Of a stretch of DNA of 64,000 bases, positions 28,377 through 39,629 are shown piece after piece. The first letter of the stretch is position 1; the number at the start of each line of letters is the position of its first letter. The stretch spans positions 248,001 through 312,000 of the forward strand of contig NZ_ML660166.1 in the NCBI RefSeq assembly GCF_007004725.1. Reading direction: 5' to 3'. The position numbers and the translations under genes were made by a program. The notes beneath the pieces were generated by a model. It was not told the origin of the DNA and ran no database searches. It saw only the letters and a program-made list of their open reading frames with translations. Source of the stretch: Aliikangiella coralliicola (GTDB taxonomy: Bacteria; Pseudomonadota; Gammaproteobacteria; Enterobacterales; Kangiellaceae).

Positions 28377-29960
28377 TTATGAACTACATGACAGCATAGA
28401 ACATCCTGCCTTAAAACGCGCCCATTCAGGTCTTTTTTTATTATAGTCTTCATATTCCGGCTGCTCATCATAAGGATTCTGCATTATCGTGAGTAATTTT
28501 TCCACTTCAGAAAAGTCGCCCTTAGTTGCTTTATCAATTGCAACCTGAGTAAGATAATTTCGCAGCACATACTTTGGATTGACAGCGTTCATGATCGCTC
28601 GACGTGATTCGTCATCCAGATTTTGCTGTTGTATTCTCTCGAAATATTTTTTTAACCAGTTAATAACTTTTTTGCGAGTCGACTCGTCAAGAGCCGTGAG
28701 ATTATAATAAGCAGGCTCTACTGTTTGAAATAATTCTTCGTCGGTATAGTTTTTAGTCGATTTAAATTGGCTTAACAAACGAAAAAATATCGTCATATCG
28801 GTTTCTGCTAAACACAAAATTTCAAACAGTTCGCTAATTAACTTCTGGTCACTATCACCTTGATGATTTTCCCAACCTAATTTGCCCGCATACATTTTTT
28901 GAGATTTTTCTTCATAATAACTGGCAAACTGATTGATAGACTTCTCTAAATTTTCGGTTCGCTCTATGATCAAAGCAATTGCGTTAGCAAACTGGTAAAG
29001 ATTCCACTGAGCTACTTTCGGCTGATTACCAAAGGAATAACGACGACCTTCTGAATCAGTCGTATTGGGCGTCCAATGGGGATCATATCCCTCAAGCCAG
29101 CCGTACGGGCCATAATCAATCGTTAAACCCAGCACAGAAATATTATCGGTATTCATCACCCCGTGAACGAATCCAACCCTCATCCAGTGCACGACCATAT
29201 CAGCGGTTCGACGACAAACTTCATCAAACCACTGCTCGTAAACCTCAATGCAAGGCTCTCCCAAGTGAGGAAAATCATGACGAATGGTGAAATCAATGAG
29301 CTGTTTTAAAATCGTTCGTTCTTGCCTGGCGGCCAATAACTGGTAATTTCCCAGTCGAAGAAATGAAGGAGCAACTCGGCAAACAACTGCCCCCGGCTCC
29401 AGTTCAGGATGACCATCGTAAAACATATCGCGCATCACTTTTTCGCCAGTCAAAATAATACTGAGTGCTCGCGTTGTTGGAACTCCCAGGTGATGCATCG
29501 CTTCGCTACATAGAAACTCTCTAATTGATGAACGTAACACAGCCAAACCATCAGCTGTCCTGGAATAAGGTGTGAGACCGGCGCCTTTAAGTTGAAGCGT
29601 CTGATTACAACCATCAACATCAACGACTTCACCTAGATTAATCGCTCGGCCATCGCCAAGTTGCCCTGCCCAGTGTCCAAACTGGTGTCCACCATAGCAC
29701 ATGGCGAATGGCTGCATGCCGTCAATCACTCGGTTACCGACAAAGGTTTCCGCAAACCAGCGGCTTCGCGTATCTTTTTCAGTCAATCCTATCAGTGACG
29801 CCACTTCTGAAGAGACTCCTACGACGGTAGGTTCTGCAACCTTTGTCGGTTCAACCAACGAGTAACAGGCGCCAAAAACCTGCCTTGGGGTAGAACTCTT
29901 ATCTGAGTCTGCCGGCAACTGTTCAACAAATCGATTGTTAAATTTTAATGGTATATTCAT
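28377..29960 (-). CDS. selO: Protein adenylyltransferase SelO
   Basis: 527-residue pseudokinase-fold enzyme that transfers AMP to protein hydroxyls. Matches the SelO/YdiU family: YGGHQFGHWAGQLGDGRA, then KGAGLTPYSRTADGLAVLRS. The HGVMNTDN and IDYGPYGWL blocks carry metal-binding Asn/Asp. The C-terminus is CSMLSCSS, a Cys form of the redox tail that is CxxU in selenoprotein homologues. I chose the ATG at 29960 over an upstream TTG. It follows the ATP-grasp gene by 83 bp. Confidence 0.93.
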   Translation of the reverse strand: MNIPLKFNNRFVEQLPADSDKSSTPRQVFGACYSLVEPTKVAEPTVVGVSSEVASLIGLTEKDTRSRWFAETFVGNRVIDGMQPFAMCYGGHQFGHWAGQLGDGRAINLGEVVDVDGCNQTLQLKGAGLTPYSRTADGLAVLRSSIREFLCSEAMHHLGVPTTRALSIILTGEKVMRDMFYDGHPELEPGAVVCRVAPSFLRLGNYQLLAARQERTILKQLIDFTIRHDFPHLGEPCIEVYEQWFDEVCRRTADMVVHWMRVGFVHGVMNTDNISVLGLTIDYGPYGWLEGYDPHWTPNTTDSEGRRYSFGNQPKVAQWNLYQFANAIALIIERTENLEKSINQFASYYEEKSQKMYAGKLGWENHQGDSDQKLISELFEILCLAETDMTIFFRLLSQFKSTKNYTDEELFQTVEPAYYNLTALDESTRKKVINWLKKYFERIQQQNLDDESRRAIMNAVNPKYVLRNYLTQVAIDKATKGDFSEVEKLLTIMQNPYDEQPEYEDYNKKRPEWARFKAGCSMLSCSS

Positions 29961-30043
29961 CAAGGTTAGTGTTTTAAAGGTCCATTGCTCAAATAGTTGT
30001 TGGTTAACGATAGATTACCAAATAACTACTCATTGCATAATAA

Positions 30044-30940
30044 CTACTCAATGACGCCCAATCGTTTCATTCGTCTTTGCATCGCTTCAACATAACGCCG
30101 CGGGGACTCTGGATCAAGATTAAAATAAAGTGAAGGTTCAATAAGTTCTGCTTCCATTAGCGCAAAACAACTGTTGGTAGCATCTGAATTATCTCTTACA
30201 AAATCCAATCTCGCATAGAGTAACGATTGACCGACAACATCTAAAACTCGTTCTGCATGTCGCTTGAGCGCAGCTTCAGGTTCAACTTTTTTCAGTAGCC
30301 CCCCAAACTCTTCCTGCACTCTGAAATCATTTGTCTTTGGCTTTTTCAAAACCGTGTGACTGTACTCGCCATCAAAATAAAAAATAGAAAACTCGCCCTC
30401 GTCGATAATTGCCTGACTAAACGACTGAATCATACAACTTCTTTGTTGAAATGCGTCCACGAGTGCCGAAGACTTCTCGATTGCCTGCGAAGGCGTTAAT
30501 CGAAAAGTATTAAAAGCACCGGCGCTAATGCAGGGTTTGATAACAATTTCTTCCGCTTGCAATTGTTCAAAAAAATCATTGATTTCATTCTCGTCGATTG
30601 AGTCACGCCAAAGTGTTGGCAGAATTTGAATGCCTTTTGATTCGAGATCTCGAAGGTATTTTTTATCGATATTCCAACGGACGATATCTAACGGGTTATC
30701 CAGATGCGCAGAAGAGTTTTCGATCTGTTGAAGCGTTTCGATGAACTTATCTGAATTGAGTTGGTAATCCCAAGTTGAACGAATCATGACCAGGTTATAT
30801 TGATCCCAGTCGACACCTTGTTGTTGCCAGGAAACCGTTTCAAATTCCCAATTGGCTTTTTTCAAAGGCGCATGGAGCAAATCGTCATAGACCATGTGTC
30901 CTTCGAGATTATCCATAGAAAGAATTGCGCATTTGTTCAT
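30044..30940 (-). CDS. ATP-grasp family ligase, substrate unknown
   Basis: 298-residue ATP-grasp protein resembling glutathione-synthetase-like and DcsG-like ligases. The N-terminal substrate domain has VMIRSTWDYQ. The ATP-grasp core follows with NIDKKYLRDLESKGIQILPT, EIVIKPCISAGAFNTFR, and metal ligands in LMEAELIEPSLYF. Such enzymes join a carboxylate to an amine or thiol using ATP. Nothing nearby identifies the substrate. Ribosome site AGAG. It lies between purL and selO, separated from purL by a terminator. Confidence 0.75.
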   Translation of the reverse strand: MNKCAILSMDNLEGHMVYDDLLHAPLKKANWEFETVSWQQQGVDWDQYNLVMIRSTWDYQLNSDKFIETLQQIENSSAHLDNPLDIVRWNIDKKYLRDLESKGIQILPTLWRDSIDENEINDFFEQLQAEEIVIKPCISAGAFNTFRLTPSQAIEKSSALVDAFQQRSCMIQSFSQAIIDEGEFSIFYFDGEYSHTVLKKPKTNDFRVQEEFGGLLKKVEPEAALKRHAERVLDVVGQSLLYARLDFVRDNSDATNSCFALMEAELIEPSLYFNLDPESPRRYVEAMQRRMKRLGVIE

Positions 30941-30999
30941 GGCGTTACTCTTTTTCCATTTGCTTTAAAGGCGAATTTGCGAAATTGACGCAACAAAAA

Positions 31000-31022
31000 A
31001 ACGGACCATAAGCCCGTTTTTT
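31000..31022 (-). terminator. purL terminator
   Basis: Minus-strand stem ACGGGC/GUCCGU (one G-U pair), 5-nt loop, flanked by seven A and seven T residues, 10 bp beyond the purL stop codon. Confidence 0.75.
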
Positions 31023-31032
31023 TAGCGGTAGA

Positions 31033-34000
31033 TTAACCGACCCATACTCTCACATTTCTAAACATTCGAGTCCAGGGTCCGTCTTCACCCCACTCAGTTG
31101 GTGCGTATGAGTTTTGCACCGTTCGAGCCACACGTTCTGGGTGCGGCATCATTACTGTCACCCGACCATCAGTTGTGGTTAGTGCAGTAATTCCGTGCAA
31201 AGAGCCATTCGGATTACTTGGGTATTGAGTGGCAACCTGCCCATAGTTATCGATAAAGCGCGCCGCCACCATACCAGAATTGTTTGCCGCATGAGCCGCT
31301 TCGTCACTTTCGTACTCAGCCCTTCCTTCACCGTGGGATACAGCAATTGGAATTCGCGAACCTTCCATTCCCTGAAGAAATATTGACGGGCTCTTAGCCA
31401 CTTCAACCATCGAAAAACGCGCTTCAAATTGCTCAGAAATGTTTCTGACAAAGTGTGGCCAGTGATCGGTCCCCGGAATAATCGACCGCAGATTTGATAA
31501 CATTTGACAGCCATTGCATATCCCTAGCGTAAATGTATCTTTTCTTTCAAAGAAAGCTTTAAACTGCGACTTTAACTGGCTGTTAAACAAAATTGATTTC
31601 GCCCAACCTTCGCCCGCACCTAAAACATCACCATAAGAAAAACCACCGCAAGCAACCAATCCAACAAAATCATCGAGACTCACTCTTTTCGCATGTAAAT
31701 CGCTCATGTGAACATCAATAGCATTAAAGCCCGCTTTAATAAACGCCGCTGCCATTTCCAAATGACTGTTGACACCCTGCTCACGCAAAATAGCAACTTT
31801 CGGTTTGTGTTCGACGTCTAAAAATTCGGCGGCGACATCTTCTGCCGGATCAAAAGTCAGGTGCGGTACAATGCCAGGGTTGCCGCTATCCAAACGCAGA
31901 TTTTTTTCTTCCAGCGCACACTTTGGATTATCTCTTAGTGCTTGCATCTGGTAAGTGGTTTCTGACCAGATTGAACGTAGTTCGGTTAACTCACGGTTAA
32001 GCCACTCAGCGCCTGAGTGAGAAACTTTAACGACCATTTCCTTAGTGACAGTTCCGATCACGTGAGAAACATCGCCTAATTCAAATTGCGTCAGTGTTTG
32101 CATCACTTTCTTGCAATGCTTTTCCGCAACCTGAATAACACATCCTAATTCTTCGTTAAACAACACGTTAAATGCTTCACTGGAAAGAGTACCTAGATCA
32201 ACATCAACACCGCAGTGGCCCGCAAATGCCATTTCAACAAGTGTTGTAATTAAACCGCCATCAGAACGATCATGATAAGCCTGCAATTGGCCTTCTGAAT
32301 TTAAGTGCTGAATTGCCTGGAAGAAATGTTTGAAACTTTCCGCAGACTCAACATCCGCACACTCATCGCCAAGTTGATTGAAAACTTGCGACAAAGCTGT
32401 TGCACCGAGACGGTTTTTACCATGGCCAAGATCAATTAAGATCAACCGGCTGTCGCCATCTTGATTGAGTTGAGGTGTGAGTGATTTACGCACATCAGTA
32501 ACAGGGGCAAACGCTGTGACTATCAACGATAACGGCGCAGTCACATTCTTTTCTTGTACTACGCCGTCATTTTCTTCCTGCCACACAGTGCGCATTGACA
32601 TGGAGTCTTTACCAACCGGAATGGCTATCCCCAATTTAGGGCATAAATCCATGCCGACCGCTTCAACCGCCTCAAATAAACCTGCGTCTTCACCACTAGC
32701 GCCACACGCCGCCATCCAGTTCGCAGATAAACGAATTTTACTAATATCTTCAATTTTTGCCGCGGCAATATTGGTGATAGATTCTGCAACAGCCATTCTC
32801 GCAGAAGCGCCATAGTTTAAATTAGCTGCGGGGGTTCTCTCACCCATAGCCATTGCTTCACCACAATTTGCAGACAAACTTGACGTAGTAACCGCACAAT
32901 CGGCAACAGGAACTTGCCATGGACCAACCATCTGATCTCGGTGGGATAATCCACCCACGGTTCGATCGCCAATTGTAATCAAGAAAGTTTTATCGGCAAC
33001 AGTAGGCAAACTCAAAACTCGATTAAGTGCTTCATCTAATGTCGCTTCAATCTGAACTTTGCTTTTCACAACCTGGGCAGACTCAACAGTGCGGTGCATC
33101 TTCGGCGGCTTACCAAATAAGACATCCATCGGTAGATCTACCGGCTTATTATCGAAATGTTCATCGCTTAGGGTTAAATGTTCTGCCTCAGTCGCCTCGC
33201 CCAATACTGCAAACGGGCAACGCTCTCTTTCGCAAATTTCACTGAACTCGGTTAACTTTTCAGGCGCAACCGCCATCACATATCTTTCTTGAGACTCATT
33301 GCACCAGACTTCAACCGGGCTCATTCCCGGCTCATCATTTGGTACACGACGTAACTCGAACGAGCCGCCTCGCCCACCATCATGGACTAACTCAGGAACA
33401 GCATTTGACAATCCACCGGCACCAATATCATGAATAAATTCGATTGGATTGTTCTCGCCCATCGACCAGCAACGATCAATAACTTCCTGACAACGACGCT
33501 CCATTTCCGGGTTATCCCGTTGCACAGAAGCAAAATCTAAATTCTCGTCACTGGTGCCAGAAGCCATTGACGAAGCAGCACCGCCGCCAAGACCAATTAA
33601 CATTGCCGGTCCACCGAGGACAATCACATGGTATCCAGGCTTGATTTCCGCTTTCTGAATATGCTGCTCGCGAATATTCCCCATACCGCCAGCAATCATT
33701 ATTGGCTTGTGGTAACCGCGCACTTGTTCACCAAAATCAAACTCGATATTTTGCTGATAGGTACGGAAATAACCGCAAAGGTTCGGCCGCCCAAATTCAT
33801 TATTGAATGCCGCGCCGCCGAGTGGTCCTTCAATCATAATATCTAGCGCAGATACAATACGGCTCGGTTTTCCGTAATGCTTTTCCCATGGTTGGGCGAA
33901 TCCGGGGATTTCCAGGTTAGAAACACTAAACCCATTTAAACCAGCTTTTGGCTTACCACCACGGCCAGTCGCGCCTTCATCTCGAATTTCGCCACCAGAG

Positions 34001-34938
34001 CCGGTCGAAGCGCCGGGAAACGGAGAAATTGCGGTTGGATGATTGTGTGTTTCAACTTTCATTAAAATATGGATAGGTTCCAGATGATAACGATATTCAC
34101 CTGAATCGGCTTCAGACCACAGACGCGGTTGCTCGTGGCCTTCAATAACTGCAGCATTGTCACTGTATGCTGACAACACGCCATCTGGCGAGACTTTGTG
34201 TGTATTTCTGATCATGGCAAACAGTGAAGTGTCTTTATCTTCACCGTCAATCGTCCAGCTGGCATTAAATATTTTGTGCCGGCAATGCTCAGAATTCGCC
34301 TGAGCAAACATCATCAGTTCAACATCTGTCGGGTTACGCTGTAATTCTACAAAGCGCTCCACCAGGTAATCAATTTCATCGTCGGCCAATGCCAGACCGA
34401 GTGATTGGTTGGCATCAACCAGGGCTTCTCGACCGCCTGTGAGCACATCAACCTGGGTGAGTGGTTTGGGAGATTCATGTTGAAATAGCACTTCAGCCGC
34501 CTGAAGTTTATCAAACACGCTTTCCATCATGCGGTCATGTAACAAAGGGAGCAATTGTTGAAGAGCACTATCGTCTAGATCTCGACCTTCATTATCCTGG
34601 CAGTACCAGCTGACTCCCCTCTCCAGGCGAATGATCTCACTTAAACCGCAGTTATGTGCGATGTCAGTCGCTTTAGACGACCAGGGTGAAATTGTTCCCT
34701 GACGCGGTGTCACCAATACGAATGCGCCCTTGGTTTCCTTAACCAGTTTGCGCGAACCGTAGGTTAATAATTTTTTCAGTGTGTCGAGTTTAGCCTCGGA
34801 TAACTCAGATTGTAAGTCAGCAAAATGGACATATTCAGCATAGATTTGTCCAAGATTTGCGACTAGTTTTTTTCCTTCGTTGAGTAATTTCTGTGTTCTG
34901 AACTGCGATAAAGCGGGTGCACCACGGAGAATAAGCAT
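31033..34938 (-). CDS. purL: Phosphoribosylformylglycinamidine synthase PurL
   Basis: Large single-chain enzyme of about 1300 residues for the fourth step of purine synthesis. It has the N-terminal domain ([17 protein letters not shown]), the FGAM synthase ATP-binding core ([20 protein letters not shown]) and the C-terminal glutamine amidotransferase. The amidotransferase nucleophile is in [13 protein letters not shown] and the His in MPHPERV. Start set at the ATG for [14 protein letters not shown], matching the family N-terminus. A TTG 15 bp upstream is the alternative. Divergent from mltF, as in E. coli and many relatives. Confidence 0.96.
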   Translation of the reverse strand: MLILRGAPALSQFRTQKLLNEGKKLVANLGQIYAEYVHFADLQSELSEAKLDTLKKLLTYGSRKLVKETKGAFVLVTPRQGTISPWSSKATDIAHNCGLSEIIRLERGVSWYCQDNEGRDLDDSALQQLLPLLHDRMMESVFDKLQAAEVLFQHESPKPLTQVDVLTGGREALVDANQSLGLALADDEIDYLVERFVELQRNPTDVELMMFAQANSEHCRHKIFNASWTIDGEDKDTSLFAMIRNTHKVSPDGVLSAYSDNAAVIEGHEQPRLWSEADSGEYRYHLEPIHILMKVETHNHPTAISPFPGASTGSGGEIRDEGATGRGGKPKAGLNGFSVSNLEIPGFAQPWEKHYGKPSRIVSALDIMIEGPLGGAAFNNEFGRPNLCGYFRTYQQNIEFDFGEQVRGYHKPIMIAGGMGNIREQHIQKAEIKPGYHVIVLGGPAMLIGLGGGAASSMASGTSDENLDFASVQRDNPEMERRCQEVIDRCWSMGENNPIEFIHDIGAGGLSNAVPELVHDGGRGGSFELRRVPNDEPGMSPVEVWCNESQERYVMAVAPEKLTEFSEICERERCPFAVLGEATEAEHLTLSDEHFDNKPVDLPMDVLFGKPPKMHRTVESAQVVKSKVQIEATLDEALNRVLSLPTVADKTFLITIGDRTVGGLSHRDQMVGPWQVPVADCAVTTSSLSANCGEAMAMGERTPAANLNYGASARMAVAESITNIAAAKIEDISKIRLSANWMAACGASGEDAGLFEAVEAVGMDLCPKLGIAIPVGKDSMSMRTVWQEENDGVVQEKNVTAPLSLIVTAFAPVTDVRKSLTPQLNQDGDSRLILIDLGHGKNRLGATALSQVFNQLGDECADVESAESFKHFFQAIQHLNSEGQLQAYHDRSDGGLITTLVEMAFAGHCGVDVDLGTLSSEAFNVLFNEELGCVIQVAEKHCKKVMQTLTQFELGDVSHVIGTVTKEMVVKVSHSGAEWLNRELTELRSIWSETTYQMQALRDNPKCALEEKNLRLDSGNPGIVPHLTFDPAEDVAAEFLDVEHKPKVAILREQGVNSHLEMAAAFIKAGFNAIDVHMSDLHAKRVSLDDFVGLVACGGFSYGDVLGAGEGWAKSILFNSQLKSQFKAFFERKDTFTLGICNGCQMLSNLRSIIPGTDHWPHFVRNISEQFEARFSMVEVAKSPSIFLQGMEGSRIPIAVSHGEGRAEYESDEAAHAANNSGMVAARFIDNYGQVATQYPSNPNGSLHGITALTTTDGRVTVMMPHPERVARTVQNSYAPTEWGEDGPWTRMFRNVRVWVG

Positions 34939-35425
34939 ACTGATTTGACTCAAAATGTGGGTTGTAAATCAAGGCGCAATAATACGCTAATTTGAATCAA
35001 TTATGTACCCAATTTCACCGATTGTTTACTAGAAATTTCGTTCTAATGAGCTCGAAGTCTTCAAAAATAGACCAATCGACGAATAACCGACCGATAACCA
35101 TTCAATCAATTGAGATAATCATCATATTCAAAATTTTTATTAATCCCTACTCAATCACCTCCTCTCGCCCGTCAGCCCTCGCGAAATCTCGTTTTGAGAG
35201 CAATTCAGGGTAAAAAATCTACATCCCGTTACAAACCGCCTGTCTAATCTAGCTTGCGTATTTGGCTGTTAACAACGATAATTCAGATAAAACGGATTAA
35301 AATCAATCACTTGAAGAGGCTTAACCGGAAACGTTGAGCCTGGGCAGGTCCGCGGAGGCCAGCAAGTAACAGGACTCGGGAGAAATTATCGTACTTGCTA
35401 GAACGTCAGGTACAGACTCAAAATT
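34939..35425. other. purL/mltF divergent region with a structured mltF leader
   Basis: No credible gene. Near mltF two stable stems follow each other. One is AGGCTTAAC/GTTGAGCCT (35317-35341, 7-nt loop, one wobble). The other is AGCAAGTA (35361-35368) with TACTTGCT (35392-35399), closing a 23-nt internal segment. The second lies 27 nt before the start codon. This suggests a structured 5' untranslated region that I cannot match to a known riboswitch. Confidence 0.5.
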
Positions 35426-36919
35426 ATGCAGAAATTATTATCTTTCACTCAAAAATGCATTAATTTTAAGGTGTTCGCTCGTCAGGACTTTCGGGCTTAT
35501 TTCGTCACAACTTTAATTCTTCTAACCAACGCCTGCTCCAAACAACATACCCCATCCAAATTGGAACAAATCAAGCAACGGGGTACCCTCAATGTTGTCA
35601 CTCGCAATAGCCCGACAACTTATTATGAAAATGCCGATGGTTTTGCCGGTGTTGAATATGAACTGGTAACCCAGTTTGCCGAGTCTCTTGGCGTAAAACC
35701 CAATTTTATCGTCAACGATAATCTGAAAGAAATTTCCGATATGGTTAACTCAGGCGAAGTTGATTTCGCCGCGGCAGGTCTCACGGTAACGCCACAACGG
35801 GAACAAAATCTCAGATTCGCCCCAACTTACCAACGAATTACCTCGAAGCTGGTTTTTAAACAGGGGAAAAAATGGCCGAGAAATATCTCTCAGTTAGAGG
35901 GCGAGCTGAGAGTGGTTGCCCACTCTTCCTACTCACAGGAATTACTTAAACTGAAGCCAAAATATCCTCAGCTTCATTGGTCAGAAACCACGGAACAAAC
36001 TGCTGAAGAATTACTAATGATGGTGTTAGACGAAACGATTGATTACACCATTGTTGACTCCACCGAACTAGCCTTGAATCGACGCTTTCATCCTGAACTC
36101 GCAGTCGCATTCACAATTGGTAAACCACAAAGTTTAGCCTGGGCTTTTTCGCAAACCGACGACTACTCTCTATTTTCCAAAGCTATCGAATTTTTCGGTC
36201 AACAAAATGCAAACGGAAAAATTTCTCACATTCAGGAAAAGTATTACAGCCATGTAGAAAAATTTGATTACGTGGGTGCTAGACAATTTCACCGCGCGGC
36301 ACAGAAAAAGCTCGATCAATATAAAAATTATTTTGTGAATGCTGCAGGCGAAGATATCGATTGGCGATTGTTGGCGGCGGTAAGCTACCAGGAGTCACAC
36401 TGGAAACCCAAAGCCAAATCTCCAACAGGCGTTAGAGGCATGATGATGCTCACTTTAAATACCGCTCGTCAGCTTGGCGTTACCAACCGGCTCGACGTCA
36501 AACAAAGTATCAACGGCGGCGCAAAATATTTTCGCAAGGTAAAGCGCAGGGTTCCAGATCGAATTGAAGAACCTGATCGAACATGGTTTGCGCTTGCCGG
36601 TTATAATGTCGGCTGGGGGCATGTTGAAGACGCTCGCATCATTACTCAAATGCAAGGTGGCAACGCAGATAAATGGTCGGAAGTAAAGGAACGACTACCG
36701 TTACTGCAGAAGAAAAAATGGTATAAAAAAACCAAACATGGTTATGCTCGCGGCGGCGAACCAGTGAAATACGTGACTAACATACGTCGCTATTATGATG
36801 TTCTAGTTTGGCTAGATGAAGAACAACAGGCCCCTGAACCAACACCGGAAGAGAAAAATCAGGAAACCCGCGTTGCTTCGAAGCAATCAGACGCCGAAGA
36901 AGTCACCGTTAATCCCTAA
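35426..36919 (+). CDS. mltF: Membrane-bound lytic transglycosylase MltF
   Basis: 497-residue two-domain murein hydrolase. A periplasmic solute-binding-protein-type domain (about residues 45-265, GTLNVVTRNSPTTYYE...) precedes the lytic transglycosylase domain. The catalytic E323 lies in SYQESHWKPKAKSPTGVRGM, followed by FALAGYNVGWGH. E. coli MltF shares both blocks nearly residue for residue. The N-terminus ends in a lipobox-like LTNAC (C37), so it may be a lipoprotein here. It cleaves glycan strands to 1,6-anhydro-muropeptides. Divergent from purL. Confidence 0.93.
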   Translation: MQKLLSFTQKCINFKVFARQDFRAYFVTTLILLTNACSKQHTPSKLEQIKQRGTLNVVTRNSPTTYYENADGFAGVEYELVTQFAESLGVKPNFIVNDNLKEISDMVNSGEVDFAAAGLTVTPQREQNLRFAPTYQRITSKLVFKQGKKWPRNISQLEGELRVVAHSSYSQELLKLKPKYPQLHWSETTEQTAEELLMMVLDETIDYTIVDSTELALNRRFHPELAVAFTIGKPQSLAWAFSQTDDYSLFSKAIEFFGQQNANGKISHIQEKYYSHVEKFDYVGARQFHRAAQKKLDQYKNYFVNAAGEDIDWRLLAAVSYQESHWKPKAKSPTGVRGMMMLTLNTARQLGVTNRLDVKQSINGGAKYFRKVKRRVPDRIEEPDRTWFALAGYNVGWGHVEDARIITQMQGGNADKWSEVKERLPLLQKKKWYKKTKHGYARGGEPVKYVTNIRRYYDVLVWLDEEQQAPEPTPEEKNQETRVASKQSDAEEVTVNP

Positions 36920-37256
36920 AACATTTATCTCTTGCACTAATTTCTAATTCGTTTCGACATTACATCTCGTCTGAACTGGCAATGTCTGAATTGGTCATCG
37001 TTTTTTGATCGCATTTCTTTAAATCATCTTATCAGCCATCATTTTATGTAACAATTTCCGCCTCTGCCTAGTCTCTGAGTTTTTGTACAGATATCAAGCA
37101 AAATCAATAGATTATGCAATTTTTCGAGGCTTGACTATACTGCTTTCTAAGTAAGTATTTTTTACGCACAAATCTGAACAAATTCATATATCAAACTGAG
37201 AACAATCATTTGATTATTTAGACCAGATAAATCATCTAAAAATTACGGGAACACAC
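36920..37256. other. Intergenic region upstream of the chemoreceptor gene
   Basis: About 340 bp, AT-rich, with no gene or clear terminator. I looked for a FliA-type motility promoter and did not find a good match. Confidence 0.45.
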
Positions 37257-39281
37257 ATGCTGCAGCTGCTTCTAAAACCAGGCCTGGAAATCATTGGTAG
37301 ACTCTCAATTACTCGTAAGTTCCTACTCATTTTTATTCTTTACCTGTTTCCTGTCGGGTATGTTGCCTACTATGCAATTAGTAAACACCAGGCAGCCATT
37401 GCCGCGACTCAGGAAGAATTAGAGCATTTGGAACTCGTCAACGCATTTAAACCACTGTTTGTGAACACGGCCAAATCAAGGGGCTTAACCAACGCCTACT
37501 TGAACGGTAATGAGTCGGCCAGAAGCGAAATTTCGGGTGTGCAAGCGCTAATCGATAGTCAGTTTTCAAGCATCACAAATCACCCTGTTTTCGAGAAGCT
37601 TTCAGCTGAATTAAAAGGTGAAGTGTCAACGACTAGTACATCATGGAAAGAGCTGAAGTCTGATGCGCTAAATCTCGAAGCAGATGCCTCTTTTGATCGC
37701 CATTCAAATCTGGTCGCCGATCTTCACGCTACCATAAAATCTATTCGCGAACAAAGCACGCTGATGATCGATTCAGAAGCTCACACGTCTTTTTTGATCA
37801 ATAGTTTCGTAAGCGAATTACCGCTGATTGTGGAAATAACGGGACAAACTCGCGGCATGGGAGCAGGTATCGCAGCAAAGGGCAGTTTTTCAGCAGACAC
37901 TTTTATCGCCCTGTCCAACTACTACAAGCAACTAATGATCGCACAAAACGCCATTAAGCGAAGTTTTGATGGCGCTTTTGGTACCAGTAACGAACTCTCC
38001 TCGCTTCAAGGGACTTATGACACTTTCAATCAGGCAGTCGAAAGTTTCTTGAAAACCACCAAAAGTAGACTATTGGACCCCGATAAAATTGAAATCTCTT
38101 CCAATGAGTATTTTTCCCAGGGAACCCAGGTCGTAGAGAAAACACTTTCACTTTATGACGCGACCTATCAACAGCTAAAAAAGTCGCTTAATCAAAGGAA
38201 AGGCGAAACAGAAATGGAGGTGCTAATTAATATTCTATCGTCGATCGCTTTGCTTATCGGCGCTATTTACTTATTCGCCTGTTTTTCTAAAAATATTCTT
38301 AATTCAATTAATCGAGTAAAAGAATGTGTCAATGCTGTCGCTGATGGTGACCTGACGGTTAAAGTTGAAATTCAATCAAATGACGAAATGAAAACGATTG
38401 GCGATGACATCAATAAGATGATCGAAAATACTAAGTCACTAGTTTGCAAAGTACTATCGGCAACGAATGATCTGGTCGACACAGCAGAGCAAAACAACCA
38501 GTCATCGGTGAAGACCAGCGAACGTATTTCACAACAAAATATTGAAGTAGAACAAGTAGCCACTGCAATGAATCAAATGTCGGCCACCGTACAAGAAGTC
38601 GCTAACAATGCCGAGCAGACAGCATCGTCAACCGCCAGTGCTGATACCGATTCGAAAGCTGGCTATCGAATTGTACAAAGCACGATAGATTCGATCAGTG
38701 AGCTGGCCAATGAATTAAGTAACGCGTCTTCTTCCATTCACGAACTCCAGGCTAGCGTTGATGGAATTGGTTCGGTGCTTGACGTCATTCAGGGTATCGC
38801 CGATCAAACCAATTTACTCGCGCTGAATGCCGCCATTGAAGCCGCCAGAGCAGGTGAAAGTGGCCGCGGTTTTGCCGTTGTCGCCGATGAAGTAAGAACT
38901 CTGGCTAGCAAAACTCAGGAGTCCACAGAAGAAATTAGACACATGATTGATAAATTACAAACTTCAGCTTCTCTGTCTGTCAAAGCGATGAATAGTGGTA
39001 ACGATAAAAGCCAGCAAACCGTTGGCGACGCTCAAAAAGCCGGCGATGCGTTGAAACAGATCTCAGAATCTGTTGGACATATCAGCTTAATGGGCGAGCA
39101 AATCGCCTCAGCAGCCACTCAGCAAACCAGCGTTGCCGATGAAATCAATCGCAGCATCATGAGCGTTAAAGAAATTTCAGAATTGACCGGACAAGCAGCG
39201 CAAGATTCAGCTGAAAACAGCCAATTTTTAAATGACGTTGCCGCCAACTTAAAAGCACTGGTTGCTCAATTTAGAGTTTAA
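37257..39281 (+). CDS. Methyl-accepting chemotaxis protein
   Basis: 674-residue membrane chemoreceptor. TM1 is at about residues 21-43, a helical periplasmic sensor region (about 45-320) follows, then TM2 near 322-345, HAMP ([22 protein letters not shown]) and the cytoplasmic signalling hairpin. The hairpin tip is [20 protein letters not shown] (about residue 515 onward), followed by [15 protein letters not shown]. The sensor contains [17 protein letters not shown], reminiscent of NIT-type nitrate/nitrite-sensing helical domains, but I would not assign a ligand. It transmits to CheA/CheW. Confidence 0.93.
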   Translation: MLQLLLKPGLEIIGRLSITRKFLLIFILYLFPVGYVAYYAISKHQAAIAATQEELEHLELVNAFKPLFVNTAKSRGLTNAYLNGNESARSEISGVQALIDSQFSSITNHPVFEKLSAELKGEVSTTSTSWKELKSDALNLEADASFDRHSNLVADLHATIKSIREQSTLMIDSEAHTSFLINSFVSELPLIVEITGQTRGMGAGIAAKGSFSADTFIALSNYYKQLMIAQNAIKRSFDGAFGTSNELSSLQGTYDTFNQAVESFLKTTKSRLLDPDKIEISSNEYFSQGTQVVEKTLSLYDATYQQLKKSLNQRKGETEMEVLINILSSIALLIGAIYLFACFSKNILNSINRVKECVNAVADGDLTVKVEIQSNDEMKTIGDDINKMIENTKSLVCKVLSATNDLVDTAEQNNQSSVKTSERISQQNIEVEQVATAMNQMSATVQEVANNAEQTASSTASADTDSKAGYRIVQSTIDSISELANELSNASSSIHELQASVDGIGSVLDVIQGIADQTNLLALNAAIEAARAGESGRGFAVVADEVRTLASKTQESTEEIRHMIDKLQTSASLSVKAMNSGNDKSQQTVGDAQKAGDALKQISESVGHISLMGEQIASAATQQTSVADEINRSIMSVKEISELTGQAAQDSAENSQFLNDVAANLKALVAQFRV

Positions 39282-39521
39282 TGCTCATAATCTCTCAATT
39301 TATATTATCCTCACAGTCGATGACCAGGCCAGTAAATAACGGTCATTGACTGGTATTTTAAACTGCAGCACTAATTTTCTGGCAAATAACCTGAACTCTG
39401 AATAAATAAAACGAAAAACTCAAATTAATTGCGATATTCAACTTACCGTTGGCGACAACTAGATTGTACAGACACCAATTCCAAATGGCTTTCTAACTCG
39501 AAAAGTATTTTCGACATCCAA
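39282..39521. other. Gap between the chemoreceptor and the TetR operon
   Basis: No gene is visible. A loosely paired region around 39318-39350 (two competing short stems) may end the chemoreceptor transcript, but it is not a convincing intrinsic terminator. Confidence 0.35.
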
Positions 39522-39550
39522 TTGACTATTTAGGACGACTGCCCTACAAT
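39522..39550 (+). promoter_or_regulatory. Promoter of the tetR-yciI-tag operon
   Basis: -35 TTGACT (39522-39527), 17-bp spacer, -10 TACAAT (39545-39550), each one or two changes from consensus. Predicted start near 39557. Confidence 0.8.
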
Positions 39551-39568
39551 TTTAGGACGGCCGTCCTA
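39531..39568. promoter_or_regulatory. Two TetR-type operators overlapping the operon promoter
   Basis: Perfect 16-bp palindrome TAGGACGGCCGTCCTA (39553-39568) across the predicted start site, and a diverged copy TAGGACGACTGCCCTA (39531-39546) in the spacer and -10. Centres are 22 bp apart, about two helical turns. Position and symmetry fit autorepression by the TetR protein encoded immediately downstream. Confidence 0.82.
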
Positions 39569-39573
39569 GAGTG

Positions 39574-39629
39574 CTATATATCAAAACCTATATGTCAAAA
39601 TCTATACATCGAAATCTATATGTCAAAAT
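39574..39629 (+). repeat. Four 14-bp tandem repeats running into the tetR start codon
   Basis: Four consecutive 14-bp units, consensus CTATATGTCAAAAT (second and fourth identical, others 2-3 changes). The fourth contains the ATG of the regulator gene (39620). The second also carries an ATG, but out of frame. No good Shine-Dalgarno precedes the real start. Confidence 0.85.

Noticed and set aside
30021-30050. 12-bp direct repeat AATAACTACTCA overlapping the ATP-grasp stop codon
   Set aside because: Two short copies 18 bp apart, probably chance or slippage; no functional context.
34992-35213. 73-codon frame between purL and mltF
   Set aside because: Biased composition, no ribosome site, and it lies in a divergent promoter region.
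39318-39350. Terminator after the chemoreceptor gene
   Set aside because: Two mutually exclusive short stems without a T-tract; not strong enough to call.
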